DNA from: Gammaproteobacteria bacterium
GTDB taxonomy: Bacteria; Pseudomonadota; Gammaproteobacteria; Xanthomonadales; Xanthomonadaceae
Direction: 5' to 3'
Length of the DNA: 8,444 bases
Assembly (NCBI GenBank): GCA_030431185.1
Contig: JAUIJO010000143.1
Location: 1-8,444 of the forward strand
The translations under genes were made by a program, and so were the position numbers. This document shows positions 1 to 5,357 of the stretch, one piece after another. Positions within the stretch are counted from its first letter, which is position 1. Each line of letters opens with the position of its first letter. A model generated the notes under the pieces. The model ran no database searches and had not been told where the DNA came from. It saw only the letters and a program-made list of their open reading frames with translations.

Positions 1-501
1 CCGCACGGTGATCGCGCTGAGCGCGTAGCCCAGCGCCGCAGCGAGCACGGCGAGCGCGGCCAGGCTGACGAAGCCCTCGCCGCGCGGGCGCAGCAGCACC
101 AGCACCCCCAGCAGCCCGATCGCGATCGCGGTCCAGCGCCGGGGACCGACGCGCTCGCCGAGCAGCGGAACCGACAGCGCGGTGATCGCGAGGGGGGCGA
201 CGAAGAAGATCGAGTACGCGGTGGACAGCGGCAGGGTCCGCAGCGCGTACACGAAACTGGCCATCATCCCCACGCCGACCACGCCACGCAGCAGGTGCAG
301 GGACCAGCGATGGACGCGCAGGGACGCCACGCCCCCGGCCATCACGGCCCAGGCCAGCACGAAAGGCAGGGACGCGGCCCCGCGCAGGCTCGCGACCTGG
401 AAGGCGGGATAGTGCGCCGACAGGCTCTTCAGGCCCGCGTCCATCAGCGAGAACGCCGCGACCGCGAGCAGCATGATCCACGCCGCGCGCGTGTTGGACA
501 T
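1..501 (-). CDS. EamA/DMT-family transporter, 3' end outside window
   Basis: Reading the minus strand from the ATG at 501 gives 167 codons with no stop before the window edge, so the C-terminal half is missing (the family is usually about 280-300 residues). The start MSNTRAAW leads straight into a first membrane helix (residues about 7-27). Further hydrophobic segments lie near 36-56, 70-87 and 90-111, and more follow the loop at 112-123. Family landmarks visible are the SLRGAASLPF stretch at the start of helix 2, and APLAIT followed by PLLGERVGPRRW at the helix 4/5 junction, typical of EamA proteins. These inner-membrane proteins export or import small metabolites; the substrate cannot be told from sequence. 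The start has a GGTGA ribosome site 8 bases upstream. It lies 48 bases downstream of the dehydrogenase gene on the same strand, so co-transcription is likely. Family certain, substrate unknown. Confidence 0.88.
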   Translation of the reverse strand, partial: MSNTRAAWIMLLAVAAFSLMDAGLKSLSAHYPAFQVASLRGAASLPFVLAWAVMAGGVASLRVHRWSLHLLRGVVGVGMMASFVYALRTLPLSTAYSIFFVAPLAITALSVPLLGERVGPRRWTAIAIGLLGVLVLLRPRGEGFVSLAALAVLAAALGYALSAITVR

Positions 502-549
502 GGCCGGGTTCACCCGCCCCGCTCCCGCGTGCGCGCCATGGCGGCCGGA

Positions 550-1623
550 TCAGCCGCCGCCACGCAGGCTGGCCAGGTCGATGACGAAGCGGTAGCGCAC
601 GTCGCCCTTGAGCATCCGCTCGTAGGCCGTGTTGACGTCGGCGATGTCGATCAGCTCGATGTCCGCCGCGACGTCATGGGCGGCGCAGAAATCCAGCATC
701 TCCTGCGTCTCGCGGATGCCCCCGATCAGCGAACCCGCTAGCCGTCGGCGCTTCATGATCAACACGCCCGCCGCCACGGGGACCGGGACGTCGGGGATCC
801 CCAGCAGGACCATGGTGCCGTCGATCTTCAGCAGGCCCAGGTAGGCGTTGTAGTCGTGCTCGGCCGACACCGTGTCGATGATGAAATCGAACTGCCGGGC
901 CCGCTCCTTGAACACCTTGCGGTCGCCGGTCGCGGCGAAGTCATGCGCGCCCAGTCCGGCGGCGTCGCCCCGCTTGGCCTCGGTGCTGCTCAACACCGTG
1001 ACCCGGGCGCCCATCGCGGCCGCCAGCTTGACGGCCATGTGCCCGAGCCCGCCCAGGCCGACCACGGCCACCTCGTCGCCGGCCTTGACGCCGAAATGCC
1101 TCAGCGGCGAATACGTGGTGATGCCCGCGCACAGGAGCGGCGCGGCGCGATCGAGCGGCATGCCGTCCGGGATCCGCAACACGTAGGCCTCGTCGACGGT
1201 GATCGCGGTCGAGTACCCCCCATACGTCGGCCTGGACTTGTCGAAGCGATGGTCCGCGTCGCGCTCGTAGCTGTTGTAGGTACCGCTCATGCCGGCTTCG
1301 CAGAAGTGCTCGTCGCCGGCCTCGCAGGGCGCGCAGCGCCGGCACGAATCGACGAAGCAGCCCACGCCGACGGCATCGCCGACGCGATGGCGGACGACGT
1401 CGGCGCCGACCGCGGCGACCCGCCCGACGATCTCGTGGCCCGGCACCATCGGGAAGATCGCGCCGCCCCACTCGTCGCGGACCTGGTGGATGTCCGAATG
1501 GCACACGCCGCAGTAGAGGATGTCGATCAGGACTTCGCGCGGGCCGGGCTCCCGGCGTTCGATGCTGAACGGCGCGAGCGGACTGCTGGCATCGAGGGCG
1601 GCATAGGCGGGTGTCCTGGGCAT
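550..1623 (-). CDS. YahK-type zinc-dependent NAD(P)H alcohol/aldehyde dehydrogenase
   Basis: This 357-residue medium-chain zinc dehydrogenase closely resembles E. coli YahK in remembered sequence, including the endings ETQEMLDFCA and YRFVID. Catalytic zinc ligands are visible as C41 in CGVCHSD, H63-E64 in PGHE and C165 in LLCAGIT. The structural zinc site is C94, C97, C100 and C108. The Rossmann loop is GLGGLGH (189-195), followed by strand VTVLSS and then TEAKR. The serine pair and the basic residues after the second strand suggest NADPH rather than NADH, as in cinnamyl alcohol dehydrogenases (inference). The likely reaction is cytosolic reduction of broad-range aldehydes to alcohols. The frame stays open far upstream, antisense to yajQ. 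I chose the ATG at 1623 because it aligns with the family start and has GGTGA 5 bases upstream; the ATG at 1638 lacks a ribosome site. The gene is divergent from yajQ and precedes a DMT transporter gene. Confidence 0.93.
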   Translation of the reverse strand: MPRTPAYAALDASSPLAPFSIERREPGPREVLIDILYCGVCHSDIHQVRDEWGGAIFPMVPGHEIVGRVAAVGADVVRHRVGDAVGVGCFVDSCRRCAPCEAGDEHFCEAGMSGTYNSYERDADHRFDKSRPTYGGYSTAITVDEAYVLRIPDGMPLDRAAPLLCAGITTYSPLRHFGVKAGDEVAVVGLGGLGHMAVKLAAAMGARVTVLSSTEAKRGDAAGLGAHDFAATGDRKVFKERARQFDFIIDTVSAEHDYNAYLGLLKIDGTMVLLGIPDVPVPVAAGVLIMKRRRLAGSLIGGIRETQEMLDFCAAHDVAADIELIDIADVNTAYERMLKGDVRYRFVIDLASLRGGG

Positions 1624-1628
1624 GGCGT

Positions 1629-1633
1629 TCACC
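1629..1633 (-). promoter_or_regulatory. Ribosome binding site of the YahK-type dehydrogenase
   Basis: The minus strand reads GGTGA here, 5 bases before the ATG at 1623. No purine-rich site precedes the alternative in-frame ATG at 1638. This favours the shorter protein that aligns with YahK. Confidence 0.55.
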
Positions 1634-1651
1634 GGCATCGGGGGTCGGGAC

Positions 1652-1657
1652 AGTCTA
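1652..1657 (-). promoter_or_regulatory. Possible -10 box of the dehydrogenase gene
   Basis: The minus strand reads TAGACT, which matches 4 of 6 bases of TATAAT, and would put the transcript start near 1645, about 22 bases before the ATG at 1623. I see no convincing -35 box at 16-18 bases, so this is weak. The 142-base divergent spacer (1624-1765) must hold the promoters for both flanking genes unless they lie inside coding sequence. Confidence 0.22.
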
Positions 1658-1702
1658 GCGGCAGGGGCCCCGGCGGTGGCGTCCGCGCGGCCAGGGGACC
1701 GA

Positions 1703-1731
1703 TTGGGACGGGTGGCGGCCTGCGGTACCCT
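1703..1731 (+). promoter_or_regulatory. Probable sigma-70-type promoter of yajQ
   Basis: TTGGGA (1703-1708) and TACCCT (1726-1731) are separated by exactly 17 bases. They match 4 of 6 and 3 of 6 consensus bases, acceptable for a GC-rich genome where such degenerate -10 boxes are common. Transcription would start near 1738, giving a leader of under 30 bases that contains the GGAG site. Predicted by eye only. Confidence 0.45.
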
Positions 1732-1753
1732 GTGGCGTCCCATCCCGTTGCCC

Positions 1754-1757
1754 GGAG
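1754..1757 (+). promoter_or_regulatory. Ribosome binding site that fixes the yajQ start
   Basis: GGAG lies 8 bases before the ATG at 1766. The open frame continues upstream to an ATG at 1622, but only the start at 1766 has this site and gives the family N-terminus MPSFDVVSEVD. Confidence 0.65.
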
Positions 1758-1765
1758 CCCTGCCC

Positions 1766-2248
1766 ATGCCTTCCTTCGACGTCGTCTCCGAAGTCGACAG
1801 CCACGAACTGACCAATGCCGTGGACCAGGCCAACCGCGAGCTCGGCACGCGCTTCGATTTCAAGGGCGTGGACGCGAAGTTCGAGCTCGAGGAGACCGTC
1901 ATCACCCTGTCCGCGCCGAGCGACTTCCAGCTCAAGCAGATGACCGACATCCTCAACGCACGCCTGATCGCCCGTGGCATCGACGCGCGCTGCCTGGAGT
2001 TCGGCGACGTCGAGACCAACCTCGCCGGCGCCCGCCAGAAGGTCACCGTCAAGCAGGGCATCGAGCGCGAACTGGCCAAGAAGATCCAGTCGACGCTCAA
2101 GGGCTCCAAGATCAAGGTCGACTCGCAGATCAACGGCGACAAGCTGCGGGTGAACGGCAAGAAGCGCGACGACCTGCAGGCGGCGATCGCCCTGCTCAAG
2201 GGCAGCGAGTTCGAGCAGCCGCTGCAGTTCGACAACTTCCGCGATTGA
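1766..2248 (+). CDS. yajQ: YajQ family nucleotide/cyclic-di-GMP-binding protein
   Basis: This 160-residue cytosolic protein has the full length of the YajQ family (about 160 residues) and matches E. coli YajQ along its whole length. Conserved stretches are the N-terminus MPSFDVVSEVD, RFDFKG (29-34), SDFQ followed by DIL (52-63), KQGIE (96-100), GKKRDDLQAAI (131-141) and the C-terminus QFDNFRD. The family has two tandem ferredoxin-like domains and binds nucleotides or RNA. The Xanthomonas campestris homologue is described as a cyclic-di-GMP effector that works with a LysR-type regulator to control virulence genes. Whether this protein does the same is inference. The start at 1766 has GGAG 8 bases upstream and a plausible promoter at 1703-1731. 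A DUF1415 gene follows after 25 bases on the same strand, suggesting one transcript. Confidence 0.96.
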   Translation: MPSFDVVSEVDSHELTNAVDQANRELGTRFDFKGVDAKFELEETVITLSAPSDFQLKQMTDILNARLIARGIDARCLEFGDVETNLAGARQKVTVKQGIERELAKKIQSTLKGSKIKVDSQINGDKLRVNGKKRDDLQAAIALLKGSEFEQPLQFDNFRD

Positions 2249-2273
2249 ACGCCATCGCGGCGGGGACGGTTCG

Positions 2274-2813
2274 ATGACCGACGAGGACCCCATCGCGGCG
2301 ACCCGCCGCTGGCTGGAACGCGCCGTGATCGGCCTCAACCTGTGCCCCTTCGCCAAGGCGGTGCATGCCAAGCGCCAGGTCCGCTACGTGCTCAGCGACG
2401 CCACCTCGCCGGTGGCCTTGCTGGATCAACTGGAGGAGGAGCTGCGCCTGCTGCAGGCCAGCGACCCGGAGCAGGTGGACACCACGCTGCTGGTGCACCC
2501 GGGGGTCCTGGGCGACTTCTACGACTACAACGACTTCCTCGGTTCGGCCGAAGCCCTCGTGGCGGACCTGGGCCTGGAAGGCGAACTGCAGGTCGCGAGC
2601 TTCCATCCCGACTACCGCTTCGCCGGCACCGCCGACGACGACATCGGCAACTACACCAACCGCTCGCCCTTCCCCACCCTGCACCTGTTGCGCGAGGCCA
2701 GCATCGACCGCGCGGTGGCGGCCTATCCCGACCCGGGTGTCATCGTCGAGCGCAACATCGCGACGCTGGAGGCATTGGGGCTGGAGGGCTGGCGGAAGCT
2801 GATGGACCCCTGA
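2274..2813 (+). CDS. DUF1415 family protein, function unknown
   Basis: This 179-residue soluble protein matches the proteobacterial DUF1415 family at its usual length. It has no signal peptide or membrane segment. Motifs expected to be conserved are GLNLCPFAK (20-28, with C24), LLVHPGVLGDFYDYNDFL (72-89), ASFHPDYRFAGT (108-119, with H111) and NRSPFPTLHLLRE (129-141, with R130, H137 and R140). The invariant-looking Cys, His, Arg and acidic residues suggest an enzyme or metal/ligand-binding protein, but no biochemical role is established to my knowledge. The start has GGGGA (2262-2266) 7 bases upstream, and the gene lies 25 bases after yajQ, so the two are probably co-expressed. The C-terminus (ERNIATLEALGLEGWRKL) is helical. 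Its stop is 7 bases from the stop of the convergent HAD gene. Confidence 0.9.
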   Translation: MTDEDPIAATRRWLERAVIGLNLCPFAKAVHAKRQVRYVLSDATSPVALLDQLEEELRLLQASDPEQVDTTLLVHPGVLGDFYDYNDFLGSAEALVADLGLEGELQVASFHPDYRFAGTADDDIGNYTNRSPFPTLHLLREASIDRAVAAYPDPGVIVERNIATLEALGLEGWRKLMDP

Positions 2814-2824
2814 GGCGCCTTCAG
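2810..2824. terminator. Weak hairpin over two convergent stop codons
   Basis: CTGAGGCGCCTTCAG folds on itself as a 6-pair stem (one G-T pair) with a 3-base loop. It contains the TGA of the DUF1415 gene and the TGA of the opposing HAD gene. There is no T-run on either side, so it is a poor intrinsic terminator. It could slow both convergent transcripts or be chance. Confidence 0.22.
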
Positions 2825-3534
2825 CCCATCCCGGTCCACGCCGCCTCGACCAGGGCGCGCGCCTGCTCCAGGCGGTCGACGATGCGATGCCCGAGGCGAC
2901 GGGTGGTGGCGTCGGGCGCCACCATGTCGGGGACCTGGATGGGGGTCATGCCTGCCCCGAGCGCCGCGCGCACGCCCGGCGACGAGTCCTCCAGCACCAC
3001 GCAGCGCGCGGGGTCGACGCCCAGGGTGGCGGCGGCAAGGAGGTAGATGTCCGGTGCCGGCTTGGCTTCGCGGACGTCCGAGCCGGTGACCACCACCTCG
3101 AAGTAGCGCCGCAGGTCGCAGCGGGCCAGCTTGCGTTCGGTGCGCTCGCGCCGGGTCGACGTCACCACCGCGCGGGGGATCCCCGCCGCCTCGGCCCAGT
3201 CCAGCATCGCGCGCACGCCCGGGCGCAGGGGCAGGCCGGCCTCGACCCGATCGGCGTAGAGCGCATGGGTGCGGTCCAGCAGCGCCTCGACCTGGGTGTC
3301 GTCCAGGCGTTCGTGCAGCATCCGCCGACAGGTCGTGTCCGACAGGCCGATCATCGACAGCCACAACGAGGCCTCCACGGCCAGTCCAAGCTCTTCGCAG
3401 GCCTGTTGGCTGCATTCCACCAGGTGGCGCTCGCTCTCGATCAGGGTGCCGTCCATGTCGAACAACAGCGCCTCGGGCTGGAATCCGATCGGGGGCAGCG
3501 CGGGCAGCGGGGGCGGAGCATCGAGGCCCGCCAT
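2821..3534 (-). CDS. HAD superfamily (subfamily IA) phosphatase
   Basis: This 237-residue soluble hydrolase shows all four HAD motifs: DMDGT (26-30, nucleophile D26 and acid/base D28), motif II VVTST (123-127), motif III lysine K158 in EAKPAPD, and motif IV LEDSSPG (181-187, with E182 and D183). The helical cap is inserted after motif I (about 34-105), as in phosphoglycolate phosphatases and beta-phosphoglucomutases; the substrate is likely a small phosphorylated metabolite but cannot be named. A proline-rich tail (residues 5-17) precedes motif I. The frame is open up to an ATG at 3588, but the start at 3534 is preferred because it overlaps the rsuA stop as TGATG and leaves a family-like length. 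This arrangement suggests translational coupling to rsuA. A weak GAG lies upstream. The gene is last in the rsmC-rsuA unit and converges on the DUF1415 gene. Confidence 0.9.
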   Translation of the reverse strand: MAGLDAPPPLPALPPIGFQPEALLFDMDGTLIESERHLVECSQQACEELGLAVEASLWLSMIGLSDTTCRRMLHERLDDTQVEALLDRTHALYADRVEAGLPLRPGVRAMLDWAEAAGIPRAVVTSTRRERTERKLARCDLRRYFEVVVTGSDVREAKPAPDIYLLAAATLGVDPARCVVLEDSSPGVRAALGAGMTPIQVPDMVAPDATTRRLGHRIVDRLEQARALVEAAWTGMG

Positions 3535-4241
3535 CACGCTTGCTCGCCGAACAGGCGCTCCAGGTCCGCCGCGTCGAGCACCCGCCACGCGCCTTCGGCC
3601 AGGCCGTCCAGGGACAGGCCGCCGATGCGGCTGCGATGCAGGGCTTCGACGTGGTTGCCCACCGCCGCGAACATCCTTCGCACCTGGTGGTAACGGCCCT
3701 CGGTCAGGACCAGGCGCGCGCGCCGGGGCGAGAGCGCTTCCAGTTTCGCGGGGGCGAGCGGCGTTTTCTCCGACTCGAGCATCAGGGTGCCGCTGGCGAA
3801 GATCGCCGCTTCGTCGCCACGCAGCGGTTCGGCCAGGTCCGCTTCGTAGACCTTCGACAGCTGCGCGCGCGGGGAAATGATCCGGTGCAGCAGGCCGCCG
3901 TCATCGGTCATCAGCAGCAGGCCGCTGGTGTCCCGGTCGAGCCGGCCGACGGTCGACAGCACCGGCGAACGCAGGCGGAAGCGCGGCGGCAACAGGTCGT
4001 AGACGATCCGTCCGGGGTCGCGGGTCGAGCAGGTGTGGCCGAGCGGCTTGTGCAGCATCAGCGCCAGCCCCGCGGGTGGATCGAGCGGCGCATCGTCGAT
4101 GCGCACGTCCGCATGCTCGACCTTGTCGTCCGCGTACAGGACTTCGCCGTCGGGGTCGGTGATGCGCCCTTCGCGGAACATCGCCGCGACCTGCTTGCGG
4201 CTGCCGTAACCCAGGTTGGCGATGAGTCGCACGAGCCTCAT
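3534..4241 (-). CDS. rsuA: 16S rRNA pseudouridine(516) synthase RsuA
   Basis: This 235-residue enzyme converts uridine 516 of 16S rRNA to pseudouridine during small-subunit assembly. It has an N-terminal S4-like RNA-binding domain (about 1-60, beginning MRLVRLIANLGYGSRKQV), then the synthase domain. The catalytic motif is GRLDRDTSG (99-107) with the aspartate at residue 102, the same number as in E. coli RsuA. Other marks are LHKPLGHTCST (63-73), SKVYEA (129-134, Tyr132) and EGRYHQVRRMFAAVGNH (181-197), then LHR and RIGGL. These match E. coli RsuA (231 residues) better than RluB/RluE/RluF, which differ in length and C-terminus. The ATG at 4241 overlaps the rsmC stop as ATGA, and an AAGG lies about 9 bases upstream. 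The frame runs open far upstream as an artefact across rsmC. The rsuA stop shares one base with the next start. Confidence 0.92.
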   Translation of the reverse strand: MRLVRLIANLGYGSRKQVAAMFREGRITDPDGEVLYADDKVEHADVRIDDAPLDPPAGLALMLHKPLGHTCSTRDPGRIVYDLLPPRFRLRSPVLSTVGRLDRDTSGLLLMTDDGGLLHRIISPRAQLSKVYEADLAEPLRGDEAAIFASGTLMLESEKTPLAPAKLEALSPRRARLVLTEGRYHQVRRMFAAVGNHVEALHRSRIGGLSLDGLAEGAWRVLDAADLERLFGEQA

Positions 4242-5302
4242 CGACGCCGGCCTTCGCTCCGCGCACGGGTGCCTTCGATCACCTTGAAGCCATCGCGCTG
4301 CGCATGCACGCGGACCTCGCCGAACGCCGCGTCGAGCACGTCCTCGTAGGGAAGGTGGCGATTGGCGACCATCCACAGCCGGCCGCCGGGATTGAGCGAT
4401 TGCGCGGCCGCCTGGATGAAGCGGCGCCCGATGTCGGGCCGGTCGCCCCGTCCCTGGCCGTGGAAAGGCGGGTTGCTGACCACCACGTCGTAGCGCCCCG
4501 GCAGGCCTTCGGTCACGTCGTGCCAATGGAAGGCGACCGGCACGCGCGCACCCTCGAGGTTGTGGCGCGCCAGCGCAAGGGCACGCGCCTCGGCCTCGAA
4601 CACGTCGAGCGCGGTGATGCCGGGGCTGCGTTCCAGCAGCGCGTGCGAAAGATAGCCGAAGCCGGCACCGAGGTCCGCCGCGTGGCCCCGCAGGTCGGCC
4701 GGGAGGTGTTCGACCAGCAGGCTGGACGCCGTGTCGATGCGGTCCCAGGCGAACACGCCGGGGCGGCTGAGGAAACGCCCATCGAGCACCGGCCTGGGCT
4801 GGTCGAGGGCCGCCCAGCGCCCGCGCAGGCCTTCGTCGGCGGCGCCGTCGAGCGGCGCCGTCCAGAACACCCGGCATTTGTGCTTGCTGAGCGAGCTGAC
4901 CTTGCCTGCGAGTTGCTTCAGGTCGTCCTCGGCCGAGCGCGCGCCCTCGTTGTTGGGCACGCAGGCCAGCACGCGCCCACCTGGTGCCACGGCCGCCATG
5001 GCGCGGGCCATGAGCGCACGCGACTCGGCGCGCTGGCGTGGCGGCAGCAGCATGACCAGTGCGTAGCGGCGGTCCGCGTCGGAGCCTTCTTCCTGCCACT
5101 GCAACCCGGAGCGCTGCAGCGCTTTCGCCTCGGGCCGGAAGCCCTGCTCGCAGACCAGCCCGGCCACGGACTGGCGGTGCAGTGCCCAGCCGTCGCGCGC
5201 ACGCAGGAACAGCACGCCGCCGTCCGCCGGCCAGTCCAGCAGGCCGTTGGCGAAGGGCAGCATCAGGGTGGTGAGGGCGTCGTCTTGGGTGTCGGTGGGC
5301 AT
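4238..5302 (-). CDS. rsmC: 16S rRNA (guanine(1207)-N2)-methyltransferase RsmC
   Basis: This 354-residue protein uses S-adenosylmethionine to methylate N2 of G1207 in 16S rRNA of assembled 30S subunits. It has the two-part RsmC layout: a degenerate N-terminal methyltransferase-like domain (about 1-165) and a catalytic C-terminal domain. The linker PGVFAWDRIDTAS (181-193) resembles the E. coli PGVFSRDGLD linker. The SAM-binding motif is DLGAGFGYLS (210-219), and the catalytic NPPF is at 277-280 with VVSNPPFHGQG around it. VANRHLPYEDVLDAAFG (312-328) and the terminal FKVIEG also match. The related 23S enzyme RlmG is the main alternative. E. coli RsmC is 343 residues. The ATG at 5302 is the earliest possible start because an in-frame TAG lies at 5333-5335. 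No clear ribosome site precedes it. The 4-base ATGA overlap with rsuA suggests coupled translation of two 16S modification enzymes. Confidence 0.88.
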   Translation of the reverse strand: MPTDTQDDALTTLMLPFANGLLDWPADGGVLFLRARDGWALHRQSVAGLVCEQGFRPEAKALQRSGLQWQEEGSDADRRYALVMLLPPRQRAESRALMARAMAAVAPGGRVLACVPNNEGARSAEDDLKQLAGKVSSLSKHKCRVFWTAPLDGAADEGLRGRWAALDQPRPVLDGRFLSRPGVFAWDRIDTASSLLVEHLPADLRGHAADLGAGFGYLSHALLERSPGITALDVFEAEARALALARHNLEGARVPVAFHWHDVTEGLPGRYDVVVSNPPFHGQGRGDRPDIGRRFIQAAAQSLNPGGRLWMVANRHLPYEDVLDAAFGEVRVHAQRDGFKVIEGTRARSEGRRR

Positions 5303-5329
5303 GCGGGTCGATGGGCGGGGGATGCCTCG

Positions 5330-5335
5330 ATTCTA
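5330..5335 (-). promoter_or_regulatory. Possible -10 box of the rsmC-rsuA-HAD unit
   Basis: The minus strand reads TAGAAT, 5 of 6 bases of the consensus, inside the 55-base gap between the permease stop and rsmC. A start of transcription near 5323 would leave a leader of about 21 bases. The -35 region would fall over the permease stop codon, and no good match is seen there. It could be a genuine promoter or chance, with the unit read through from ybbP. Confidence 0.35.
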
Positions 5336-5357
5336 CGGGGTCCGGGCCGCCCTCGAT

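Noticed and set aside
534..543. Perfect 10-base palindrome CGCCATGGCG between the dehydrogenase and DMT genes
   Set aside because: It is too short and centrally uninterrupted to form a terminator hairpin. Such palindromes are frequent by chance in GC-rich DNA.
1622..1765. N-terminal extension of YajQ from the ATG at 1622
   Set aside because: The 48 extra residues do not occur in the family, cross the divergent promoter region and lack a ribosome site. The start at 1766 has GGAG and the conserved MPSFD N-terminus.
1624..2235. Upstream extension of the dehydrogenase frame to 2235
   Set aside because: The added residues are the reverse strand of yajQ, rich in Ser and Arg, and have no counterpart in YahK-type enzymes.
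856..2277. 473-codon plus-strand frame across the dehydrogenase and yajQ
   Set aside because: It is antisense to a dehydrogenase with complete zinc and cofactor motifs, then out of frame with yajQ. Its product is rich in Arg, Gly, Ala and His with no recognisable domain.
4242..5099. Upstream extension of the RsuA frame to 5099
   Set aside because: It is an out-of-frame reading of rsmC. RsuA homologues begin at the MRL methionine encoded at 4241.
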